DNA of 8,206 nucleotides, taken from NCBI GenBank assembly GCA_017442025.1, contig JAFSBD010000075.1, forward strand, positions 1 through 8,206, given 5' to 3'. Each line of letters opens with the position of its first letter. The stretch's first letter is position 1. Source of the stretch: Clostridia bacterium (GTDB taxonomy: Bacteria > Bacillota > Clostridia > Oscillospirales > QAKW01). The notes under the pieces are model-generated. The model ran no database searches. It was not told where the DNA came from and saw nothing but the letters and a program-made list of their open reading frames with translations. Position numbers and translations under genes: made by a program. Below are positions 1 through 4,985 of this stretch, in pieces.

Positions 1-491
1 AACGCGCCATCGCCCAAAGATTCCAGAACCTTTGCACCGATGCGGGTCATGATATGCATATTGAGAACAACATAGATGCTATCGGTCAGCTCGATACCGA
101 TCTTGGAGAAGGGAGAGCCGATCACGCCCATGCTATAGGGGATGACATACATGGTCTTGCCCTTCATGGAACCGTCGAACAGTTCATACATCATTTTATA
201 AGCTTCGGCGGGATCCATCCAGTTGGTGGTGGGGCCGGCATCCTTCTTGGTCTTGGCGCAGATGAAGGTGCGATCCTCCACGCGGGCAACGTCCAGAGGA
301 TCGGTGCGATGGAGATAGCAGCCGGGCAGAGCCTTCTGGTCCAGCTTCTCCAGCTCACCGGTGGAGCAGGCCTCGGCGCGCAGGGCTTCCAGCTGCTCCT
401 CGCTGCCGTCGATCCAAACGATGCTCTCGGGCTTGGTGATGGCAGCCATTTCGTCGATCCAGGTCAAAAGTGCTTGGTTCTTGGTTGTCAT
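1..491 (-). CDS. pckG: Phosphoenolpyruvate carboxykinase (GTP), N-terminal part
   Basis: Interconverts oxaloacetate plus GTP with PEP, CO2 and GDP in the cytoplasm; in anaerobes it often works in the carboxylating direction. Read on the minus strand from ATG 491-489, 163 codons are present and the gene runs off the left edge. Family hallmarks visible are VWIDGS (residues 25-30), LPGCYL (55-60), DPLDVARVEDRTFIC (64-78), AGPTTNWMDP (85-94), GSMKGKTMYVIPYSMG (107-122) and the GSP...TDSIYVV stretch (125-142). These identify the GTP-dependent family, not the ATP-dependent one. Family members are about 600 residues, so roughly a quarter is seen and the GTP-binding and metal-binding C-terminal parts lie outside. 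An AAAGGA ribosome site (506-501) sits 9 nt before the ATG. The gene is preceded by an unusual structured leader (549-750) and a promoter of its own. No defect is seen in the visible part. Confidence 0.96.
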   Translation of the reverse strand, partial: MTTKNQALLTWIDEMAAITKPESIVWIDGSEEQLEALRAEACSTGELEKLDQKALPGCYLHRTDPLDVARVEDRTFICAKTKKDAGPTTNWMDPAEAYKMMYELFDGSMKGKTMYVIPYSMGVIGSPFSKIGIELTDSIYVVLNMHIMTRIGAKVLESLGDGA

Positions 492-500
492 AACTAAAAT

Positions 501-527
501 TCCTTTCCTTTGGCAATCCCTGCCAAA
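501..527 (-). promoter_or_regulatory. pckG ribosome binding site with abutting 7-bp hairpin
   Basis: On the minus strand the site AAAGGA (506-501) lies 9 nt from the pckG ATG. Directly upstream is a perfect 7-bp stem, TTTGGCA/TGCCAAA (509-515 with 521-527), with a 5-nt loop. The stem ends one or two bases from the GGAAAGGA purine run, so folding or unfolding could change ribosome access. There is no U-run after it, so it is not an intrinsic terminator. The hairpin contains one copy of the flanking direct repeat. The regulatory role is inferred. Confidence 0.55.
507..521. repeat. Left copy of flanking direct repeat
   Basis: CCTTTGGCAATCCCT at 507-521 matches CCTTTGCAATCCCT at 779-792 in the same orientation, differing by one inserted G. 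The two copies bracket the hairpin array nearly symmetrically. This copy overlaps the pckG ribosome-site hairpin. It could be one of two operator sites, a degenerate target duplication, or a chance match. Confidence 0.6.
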
Positions 528-548
528 TGTTCAAATTTCTACAATTAT

Positions 549-750
549 AATGGTTATCGTACGTCGAAATAGTGATATGATCACTATTTCGACACCAACT
601 CTGAGAGTTGGTGTTGAATTTTCAAAGAAAATTCAACGATATCCATTGCAATGAGAGTGAGATCCAATTAAAATTCAAAAGAATTTTAATTGGATGAAGT
701 TGATTTTATCAACTTGTGGAAATGTTTGGGACATTTCCACACTCATCAAT
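549..750 (-). other. Array of six tiled perfect hairpins; putative structured pckG leader RNA
   Basis: Six perfect inverted repeats are tiled: H1 563-593 (14-bp stem, 3-nt loop), H2 594-612 (8 bp, 3 nt), H3 613-637 (11 bp, 3 nt), H4 662-695 (15 bp, 4 nt), H5 697-715 (8 bp, 3 nt), H6 716-740 (10 bp, 5 nt). H1-H2-H3 have no base between them, and H4-H5-H6 have one. In 563-740, 132 of 178 bases are in perfect stems. Closing stems also appear: 549-558 pairs with 638-647 (one T-T mismatch) around H1-H3. Around H4-H6, 742-746 plus 747-750 pair with 651-655 plus 645-648 across a 2-nt bulge. Each half therefore looks like a four-way junction. A 10-bp palindrome, CATTGCAATG (644-653), sits between the halves. 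The promoter at 759-787 would start a minus-strand RNA at about 752, just outside the array. I do not recognise the family. A DNA-level role (cruciform, mobile fold-back element) is the main alternative. Confidence 0.7.
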
Positions 751-758
751 CATTATAA

Positions 759-787
759 ATTATAAAGGGACTTTGTTACCTTTGCAA
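759..787 (-). promoter_or_regulatory. Promoter for pckG and its leader
   Basis: On the minus strand a -35 TTGCAA (787-782) is followed by exactly 17 bases and a perfect -10 TATAAT (764-759). A second TATAAT lies at 757-752. Predicted start is near 752, about 260 nt before the pckG ATG and directly at the edge of the hairpin array. The -35 lies inside the right copy of the flanking direct repeat, so a protein binding that repeat would block it. Start site is inferred from spacing only. Confidence 0.65.
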
Positions 788-792
788 TCCCT
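779..792. repeat. Right copy of flanking direct repeat, over the -35
   Basis: CCTTTGCAATCCCT repeats 507-521 with one base fewer. It covers the -35 hexamer of the pckG promoter. The 9-mer GCAATCCCT is identical in both copies (513-521 and 784-792). Confidence 0.6.
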
Positions 793-814
793 ATTTTTGC
801 TAAAGTTTTGTAAA

Positions 815-1630
815 TTATCCGTTTTTAATTTGTGCAAGTTTGTAAAGCCGCAAAAATTCCCGGGGAGAAAAGGCTTCGGCGCGGGAATTTTGGGGCAATC
901 CCGCCTGCTCCAGCAGAGCCGAAAGGGTACTCTTATCGCACTTTAAGAGTTGCTGCACCGCCGCCGAGGAGGCAAACATCTTGCGCCGCGCCGCAAAGGC
1001 GGCCTGAACAAAGGCGATAAAACCTTTGGGATCGGGGCGGTCGGCTTTGGGGCGCAGGCGGATCACCGCGCTATGAACATGGGGCGCGGGATGGAAGCAA
1101 TGGGGCGGAACTTCAAATAAAAGCTCCCCCTCGCAAAGACCCTGCACCCAAACCGAGGCGGCGCGATAGTCCTTGCTCCCGGGGGCGCAGAGCAGCCGCT
1201 CGGCGACCTCCTTTTGCACCATTAAAACCGCACAGTCCCAGCAGGAGATGTTCTCCAAAAGGAGCGATAAAATTTCGGTCGTAATATAATAGGGCAGGTT
1301 GCCGACGATGGTTCCGCGCCCTAAGGCGGCAAGGTCGGTCTTCAAAACATCCTGCCATAAAAATTGGTGGTTGGGGAAGGGGACCTGCTCCTTGAGGAGC
1401 GGCTCCAGCTTGCGGTCGATCTCAATGGTGATCACCTCTTTGGCCCCTTGGCAAAGAAGGGCGGTCAGCGAGCCGATCCCTGCGCCGATCTCAATGATCC
1501 GCTCGGCGGGCAGGGCGGCAGTGGCGATCTTTTCCAAAACCGCACCGCTTTTTAAAAAATTTTGCCCTAAGCTTTTGGTGGTGGATAAGCCGTGGCGTTC
1601 TAAAATTTCAAATACTTTGGGATCATTCAT
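815..1630 (-). CDS. rsmA: 16S rRNA (adenine1518-N6/adenine1519-N6) dimethyltransferase
   Basis: Dimethylates the two adjacent adenines in the helix 45 loop of 16S rRNA late in 30S assembly, using S-adenosylmethionine. The protein is 271 aa, normal for RsmA/KsgA. Visible motifs are GQNFL (residues 22-26), the SAM-binding loop EIGAGIGSLT (47-56), the acidic ribose-binding residue in TIEID (68-72), the catalytic NLPYY (111-115), and the family FHPAPHVHSAVIRL stretch (179-192). The C-terminal all-helical domain follows (about 200-271). The ATG at 1630 overlaps the end of lexA by 8 nt (ATGAATGA) and no Shine-Dalgarno sequence precedes it, so translation is probably coupled to lexA. It is the last gene of the lipoprotein-lexA-rsmA operon. 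No clear intrinsic terminator follows, so some read-through into the pckG leader is possible. Confidence 0.97.
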   Translation of the reverse strand: MNDPKVFEILERHGLSTTKSLGQNFLKSGAVLEKIATAALPAERIIEIGAGIGSLTALLCQGAKEVITIEIDRKLEPLLKEQVPFPNHQFLWQDVLKTDLAALGRGTIVGNLPYYITTEILSLLLENISCWDCAVLMVQKEVAERLLCAPGSKDYRAASVWVQGLCEGELLFEVPPHCFHPAPHVHSAVIRLRPKADRPDPKGFIAFVQAAFAARRKMFASSAAVQQLLKCDKSTLSALLEQAGLPQNSRAEAFSPREFLRLYKLAQIKNG

Positions 1631-2225
1631 AGCTGCGCACCAGACCGATCACTCGCCCCAGAATGTCGCATCGGGGGGCGAAGATCGGCTCCATTTGTTC
1701 ATTTTCAGGCTGCAGGCGCACCCCTTCGGGGGTGCGAAACACCCGCTTGACCGTTGCGGCATCCTCCAGCCAAACGGCCGCGATCTCCCCATCGGCAACG
1801 GTGGCGGTCTGCTCCAGCAAGACCGTGTCGCCGGGCAGGATCCCTGCGCCGATCATGCTCTCGCCCCGCACCTTCAGGGCAAAAAGGGCGCGCCCCTTGG
1901 CAAGCTCCGGGGCGACCTGCAGGTATCCTTCGATCTGCTCGGCGGCCATCAGCGGCTCACCCGCCGCGATGGTGCCCAGGATGGGCACAGAAACCCCGCC
2001 GCCAACCCCCGCAAGGGCTCTGCGGCGGCCCTGCCGCTCGATCAGGCCTTGGGATTCCAGCCGCGCCAAAACGGCGGCGGCCATGCTGGTGGAAGAAAGC
2101 CCCAGCGCGCCCGCCAATTCCCGCACGGTGGGGAACCGCCCGCTCTGCTCCACCTGCTCCCGCAGGTATTGATAAGCGCGCTGATCCCGCTCTTTGGTTT
2201 TTGCGCAGATACTGCCTTTGATCAT
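1623..2225 (-). CDS. lexA: LexA SOS-response transcriptional repressor
   Basis: Binds SOS operators as a dimer and self-cleaves when RecA filaments form on damaged DNA. The protein is 200 aa, typical length. The N-terminal winged helix-turn-helix spans about residues 10-70, with FPTVRELAGALGLSS (31-45) matching LexA's recognition region. The cleavage site is Ala88-Gly89 in TIAAGEP. The catalytic dyad is Ser123 (in RGESMIGAGILPGD) and Lys160 (in DAATVKRVF). All self-cleavage residues are present, so it should be a functional LexA. The start ATG overlaps the TGA of the lipoprotein gene (ATGA, 2222-2225), and no ribosome site is evident, implying translational coupling. The first nine residues are poorly LexA-like, but no other start fits. 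Its position between a lipoprotein gene and rsmA is unusual; lexA is more often alone or beside SOS or cell-division genes. Autoregulation could act at the palindrome 2787-2800. Confidence 0.94.
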   Translation of the reverse strand: MIKGSICAKTKERDQRAYQYLREQVEQSGRFPTVRELAGALGLSSTSMAAAVLARLESQGLIERQGRRRALAGVGGGVSVPILGTIAAGEPLMAAEQIEGYLQVAPELAKGRALFALKVRGESMIGAGILPGDTVLLEQTATVADGEIAAVWLEDAATVKRVFRTPEGVRLQPENEQMEPIFAPRCDILGRVIGLVRSYE

Positions 2226-2773
2226 CCGATGAATTGGAAGGTGGAGATCATCTTCTCCACATCGGTCAGGAAATAGCTATAGCTGGAAAAATCCGCCATA
2301 TAGCTGGCAACATACATTTTATCGCCCTTTTGGGCAAAGATCTGCAACACCCGAAGCTGGCTTTCGCCATCGTCGGAGGTGCTTTCGTAGACGATCTGAT
2401 AAGCATCCTCGCCGCCGAACTTGATCTCGTCCTGGCTGACAAGCTTATAGTTTTTAAGGGTGCTCTCTAAGTTGCCCACATACCCCTGCACATACTCGTT
2501 GAAGACATTTTCGCCCTCCATATCCGGGGTGAAGCGTTGGACGGAAAAGCTTTCGTGGTATTCATCGCTATACCCTTCGGCGGGGGTAACAAAAACAGCG
2601 ATCCCTTCCGAAACATCCGCTTCCTTCTGCCAGAAATCGGGATACTCAATGGAAAAGCCCAAAGGGGAGGAGCGGAAGAGCTTAAAATCCTCCAAGGTCG
2701 CCTGATGGCAGCCGGAGAGGAGCAATGCGGTGATAAGAATAATGGCCGTAAGGAAAAGGCTACGTTTTTTCAT
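2222..2773 (-). CDS. Predicted lipoprotein, PsbP/DcrB-like
   Basis: Probably a membrane-anchored extracytoplasmic lipoprotein of unknown function. From the chosen start it is 183 aa: basic MKKR, a hydrophobic stretch, and a lipobox LLSGC with the lipidated Cys at residue 22. The mature part opens with residues reading SSPLGFSIEYPDFWQ, then alternating strand-like segments, and ends with DVEKMISTFQFIG. This 'GFSIEYP..W' opening and closing 'STF.F' resemble the PsbP/Mog1/DcrB-like fold found in many Gram-positive lipoproteins; this is a pattern judgement only. Two ATGs are possible, at 2779 and 2773. AGGAG (2787-2783) lies 3 nt from the first and 9 nt from the second, so the second is preferred. 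It is the first gene of the operon with lexA and rsmA, overlapping lexA by 4 nt. No SOS role is known to me. Confidence 0.85.
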   Translation of the reverse strand: MKKRSLFLTAIILITALLLSGCHQATLEDFKLFRSSPLGFSIEYPDFWQKEADVSEGIAVFVTPAEGYSDEYHESFSVQRFTPDMEGENVFNEYVQGYVGNLESTLKNYKLVSQDEIKFGGEDAYQIVYESTSDDGESQLRVLQIFAQKGDKMYVASYMADFSSYSYFLTDVEKMISTFQFIG

Positions 2774-2786
2774 GATCATAATCTCC

Positions 2787-2800
2787 TGAATATTTATTCA
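2787..2800. promoter_or_regulatory. Palindrome at the lexA-operon start site; possible LexA operator
   Basis: TGAATA-TT-TATTCA is a perfect 6-bp inverted repeat located just after the predicted transcription start and before the ribosome site. Its core GAAT-N4-ATTC (2788-2799) has the same architecture as the Gram-positive LexA box GAAC-N4-GTTC but differs in the fourth and ninth bases. An adjoining inverted repeat, CAATA-TCT-TATTG (2799-2811), runs into the -10. Autoregulation by LexA is an inference. Confidence 0.4.
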
Positions 2801-2807
2801 ATATCTT

Positions 2808-2836
2808 ATTGTATCATAAAAAATTCATTTCGGCAA
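2808..2836 (-). promoter_or_regulatory. Promoter of lipoprotein-lexA-rsmA operon
   Basis: On the minus strand TTGCCG (2836-2831) and TACAAT (2813-2808) are separated by exactly 17 bases. The predicted start is near 2801, about 28 nt before the chosen lipoprotein ATG. It lies in the 72-bp gap after glpP, so the lexA operon can be transcribed separately from the glp operon. No clear terminator separates the two, so read-through is possible. Confidence 0.7.
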
Positions 2837-2845
2837 CCTTTTGCG

Positions 2846-3385
2846 TCAGCATCCCCAAAATTCTTTTTTGCCGATGGAAAGCGCTTCTGCTCCGGCCAAA
2901 AGGGCGGCACGGATCTCCTCTTCCGTTTCGATTAGCCCGCCCGCAACGATGGGCATGGTCAGTTCCTTTTTCAGCCGCTCGATCACCTTCACCACCGTTC
3001 CGGGCATGATCTCGATCATATCGGCTTTGGTGGAATGGGCGGTTTCGGCGGTGGTATGGATGGAATGGGAGTCCATGATGAAAAAGCGTTGAACGGTGGC
3101 AAGCCCTTCCTTGCGGGCCAGCTTGATAATGTTGGAGCGGGTGCTGATGATCCCATCCGCCCCTTGCTCCTTGGCAAAGCGGATGCCGAGGGCATCCTTG
3201 CCGATCCCTTCGGCCAGATCCAGGTGGATAAAGAGCTTTTTGCCCGCTTGATGGACCGCTTGCGCCTGCCGGGCCAGGTCATAAATGTTGGGGGCGAGCA
3301 GGAAGATGGTTTGCACCTGCCCGCTTAAAGCGGCCATCAGGTCCGCATCGGTGCGGACGGCGGCGATAATTCTTTTATGATCCAT
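2846..3385 (-). CDS. glpP: Glycerol uptake operon antiterminator GlpP
   Basis: An RNA-binding regulator that, with glycerol-3-phosphate, lets RNA polymerase pass terminators in glp leaders (established for Bacillus GlpP). The 179-aa protein is one TIM-barrel-like domain. Visible family blocks are RIIAAVRT (5-12), TIFLLAPNI (26-34), KLFIHLDLAEGIGKD (50-64), GADGIISTRSNIIKLA (75-90), VQRFFIMDS (98-106), IEIMPGTVVKVI (124-135) and PIVAGGLI (145-152). A longer reading to 3442 exists, but its 19 extra residues overlap DUF1667 coding sequence. The ATG at 3385 has GAGGGAG just upstream and begins the family's normal N-terminus. It is the last gene of the operon, 13 nt after the DUF1667 gene. A terminator matching its expected kind of target lies in the operon's leader (6445-6492), suggesting autoregulation. 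Confidence 0.94.
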   Translation of the reverse strand: MDHKRIIAAVRTDADLMAALSGQVQTIFLLAPNIYDLARQAQAVHQAGKKLFIHLDLAEGIGKDALGIRFAKEQGADGIISTRSNIIKLARKEGLATVQRFFIMDSHSIHTTAETAHSTKADMIEIMPGTVVKVIERLKKELTMPIVAGGLIETEEEIRAALLAGAEALSIGKKEFWGC

Positions 3386-3398
3386 AATCTCCCTCTCA

Positions 3399-3743
3399 TC
3401 AATCGATATTTTTGGTGGCAACGATGTTTGCCCCAAAGACATCTTCTATTATAACATCTCCCACCGCAATTGGCAATGCGGGATGTTGGCGATTGACGAT
3501 CGCCATCGCCTCCATCCATTTTTCCTTGGGGATGGGGCGGTCGGTCTTAACCGAAAGGAGCTTGCCGCCCTTGCAACGAACGCTGGAGGTCAGGGTCCGC
3601 ATGGGGGTGGTACATTCGGTGATGGCATAGGTCTTGCCGCGGGGGCAGGTATTGCCGCTCACCTCTAAAACAGCGCCGTTTTCGTGCCGCACCTTGATGT
3701 TGCAGCCTAAGGGGCAGATGATGCAGGTCAGTTCGCGGTTCAT
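3399..3743 (-). CDS. DUF1667 cysteine-rich protein of glycerol-3-phosphate oxidation operon
   Basis: A small (114 aa) protein of the DUF1667 family, regularly found next to GlpA/GlpO-type dehydrogenases in anaerobes. The N-terminus has Cys7-x2-Cys10-x3-Cys14 (in CIICPLGC) and Cys33 in NTCPRGK, a spacing that resembles the Fe-S domain of molybdopterin oxidoreductases and could hold a [4Fe-4S] cluster. The conserved TECTTPMRTLTSSV block (42-55) follows. No molybdopterin-binding domain is present. Likely an electron-transfer partner of the two upstream flavoproteins; this role is inferred from the motif and the operon. The ATG overlaps the upstream stop (ATGA, 3740-3743) and is preceded by AAAGGAGG with a 7-nt spacer, so it should be made efficiently. 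Confidence 0.9.
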   Translation of the reverse strand: MNRELTCIICPLGCNIKVRHENGAVLEVSGNTCPRGKTYAITECTTPMRTLTSSVRCKGGKLLSVKTDRPIPKEKWMEAMAIVNRQHPALPIAVGDVIIEDVFGANIVATKNID

Positions 3744-4981
3744 GCTTGTTCCTCCTTTATGCTGATAGTCAGCGCGGTAACGTCATCCAAAATCTCGGCG
3801 GAAAGGGCAAGGGCCTCCATCTCTCCGGGCGCAACGGACGCTTTTTTCTTGGAATAGAGAAGCCGATCCTTGCTCCATACCTGGACCTGCACCTTGCGGC
3901 GAACGTCGGCCACGCGGAAGTAAACGGTAACCGGCTTCTTTTCGGTAATGACTTGAGGAACGGTATAGCGCACCAGATTTCCGGTCTTCAAGGAGATGGA
4001 GCAGGCAGGGGCGGAAGCACCCTGCAGATAGGCGGCCGCGCTTTTTCCCGCCAGCTCGGCCTCATCGGAAACATAGTCTACCAGATCGTGAACGTGCAAA
4101 ACGTTTCCGCAGGCAAAGATGCCTTGGCAGGAGGTCTGCCGATCCTGATCGACAACCGCGCCGCCGGTGATGGGATCCAGATCGATGCCCGCGCTCTTGG
4201 AAATCTCGTTTTCGGGGATCAGACCCACCGATAAAAGAAGGGTATCGCAGGGGATATGCTCCTCGGTGCCGGGGATGGGTCGGCGATCACCGCCGACCTT
4301 GGCAATGGTAACCCCTTCCAGCCGCTCGCGGCCGTGGATCTCCACCACCGTATGGCTGAGTTTCAAGGGAATCTCAAAATCATGGAGGCATTGCTGAATA
4401 TTACGGGCCAGACCGCCGGAATAGGGCATCAGCTCGCAAACCGCATGAACCTTTGCGCCCTCCAGCGTCATCCGCCGCGCCATGATCAGGCCGATATCGC
4501 CCGATCCGAGGATGACCACCTCTTTCCCCGGCAGATAACCTTCCATATTGATCAGCTTTTGGGCAGTGCCTGCGCTGAAGATGCCCGCAGGCCGCGCACC
4601 CGCGATATTCAATGCACCCCGGGGGCGTTCGCGGCAACCCATCGCCAAAATGATGGCGCGGGCCCGGATCTGAAAGATGCCGTCCTCCCGATTGGTGGCG
4701 GTGATCACCTTTTGGTCGGAAATATCCAAAACCATGGTGTTGAGCTTGCAGGGGATGTTCAGTGCCCGCACCTTTTCTTCATAACGCCAGGCGTATTCCG
4801 GGCCGGTCAGCTCCTCGCCGAATTTATGCAGGCCGAAGCCGTTATGGATGCATTGCTGCAAAATACCGCCCAAGGAGCTATCCCGCTCCAAAATCAAAAT
4901 GTCGCGGATGCCTTGCTCGTAGGCGGCTAAGGCCGCGCTCATCCCTGCAGGGCCGCCGCCGATGATAACCAGATCTGTCAT
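3740..4981 (-). CDS. FAD/NAD(P)-dependent oxidoreductase of the glp operon
   Basis: A 413-aa pyridine nucleotide-disulfide oxidoreductase-type flavoprotein, soluble, with no membrane segment. It has an FAD-binding GGGPAG (residues 8-13), an acidic strand end LILERD (29-34), an ILAMGCRERPRG block (111-122) and a second Rossmann loop GSGDIG (159-164), which would bind NAD(P)H. The late FAD motif is GIFACGNVLHVHDLVD (287-302). It lacks the CxxxxC redox disulfide of true disulfide reductases, so it probably shuttles electrons rather than reducing disulfides. Residues from about 330 form an extra strand-rich C-terminal domain. It lies 4 nt after the GlpA/GlpO-like gene with AAGGAGG 9 nt before the ATG. 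Together with the neighbours it probably carries electrons from glycerol-3-phosphate oxidation to NAD(P)+; the acceptor is inferred. Similar proteins are also annotated as sarcosine oxidase alpha-like or GlpB-like. Confidence 0.9.
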   Translation of the reverse strand: MTDLVIIGGGPAGMSAALAAYEQGIRDILILERDSSLGGILQQCIHNGFGLHKFGEELTGPEYAWRYEEKVRALNIPCKLNTMVLDISDQKVITATNREDGIFQIRARAIILAMGCRERPRGALNIAGARPAGIFSAGTAQKLINMEGYLPGKEVVILGSGDIGLIMARRMTLEGAKVHAVCELMPYSGGLARNIQQCLHDFEIPLKLSHTVVEIHGRERLEGVTIAKVGGDRRPIPGTEEHIPCDTLLLSVGLIPENEISKSAGIDLDPITGGAVVDQDRQTSCQGIFACGNVLHVHDLVDYVSDEAELAGKSAAAYLQGASAPACSISLKTGNLVRYTVPQVITEKKPVTVYFRVADVRRKVQVQVWSKDRLLYSKKKASVAPGEMEALALSAEILDDVTALTISIKEEQA

Positions 4982-4985
4982 GGCA

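Noticed and set aside
563..740. CRISPR array
   Set aside because: The units are six different palindromes with no common repeat and no spacers of fixed length.
563..740. Intrinsic terminator of rsmA
   Set aside because: None of the hairpins is followed by a T-run on the minus strand, and the pckG promoter lies upstream of them.
563..740. Integron attC or IS200/IS605 ends
   Set aside because: Stems are perfect, without the extrahelical bases or core sites of attC, and no transposase or integrase is nearby.
549..750. tRNA-like cloverleafs or a T-box leader
   Set aside because: The branch shape is similar, but loops are 3-5 nt, stems are 8-15 bp, and no anticodon loop, CCA end or T-box sequence is present.
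767..792. Terminator AGGGA/TCCCT between rsmA and pckG
   Set aside because: The stem is only 5 bp with a large loop and a weak A/T tail. These bases are better explained as promoter and repeat.
716..946. Small plus-strand reading frame (76 aa)
   Set aside because: It crosses H6, the pckG promoter and the end of rsmA, has no ribosome site, and resembles no family I know.
1299..2276. Long plus-strand reading frame opposite rsmA and lexA (325 aa)
   Set aside because: It is a shadow of two confidently identified genes, with low-complexity composition and no family motif.
3386..3442. N-terminal extension of GlpP
   Set aside because: The extra 19 codons overlap the DUF1667 gene and precede the conserved family N-terminus. 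The ATG at 3385 has its own ribosome site.
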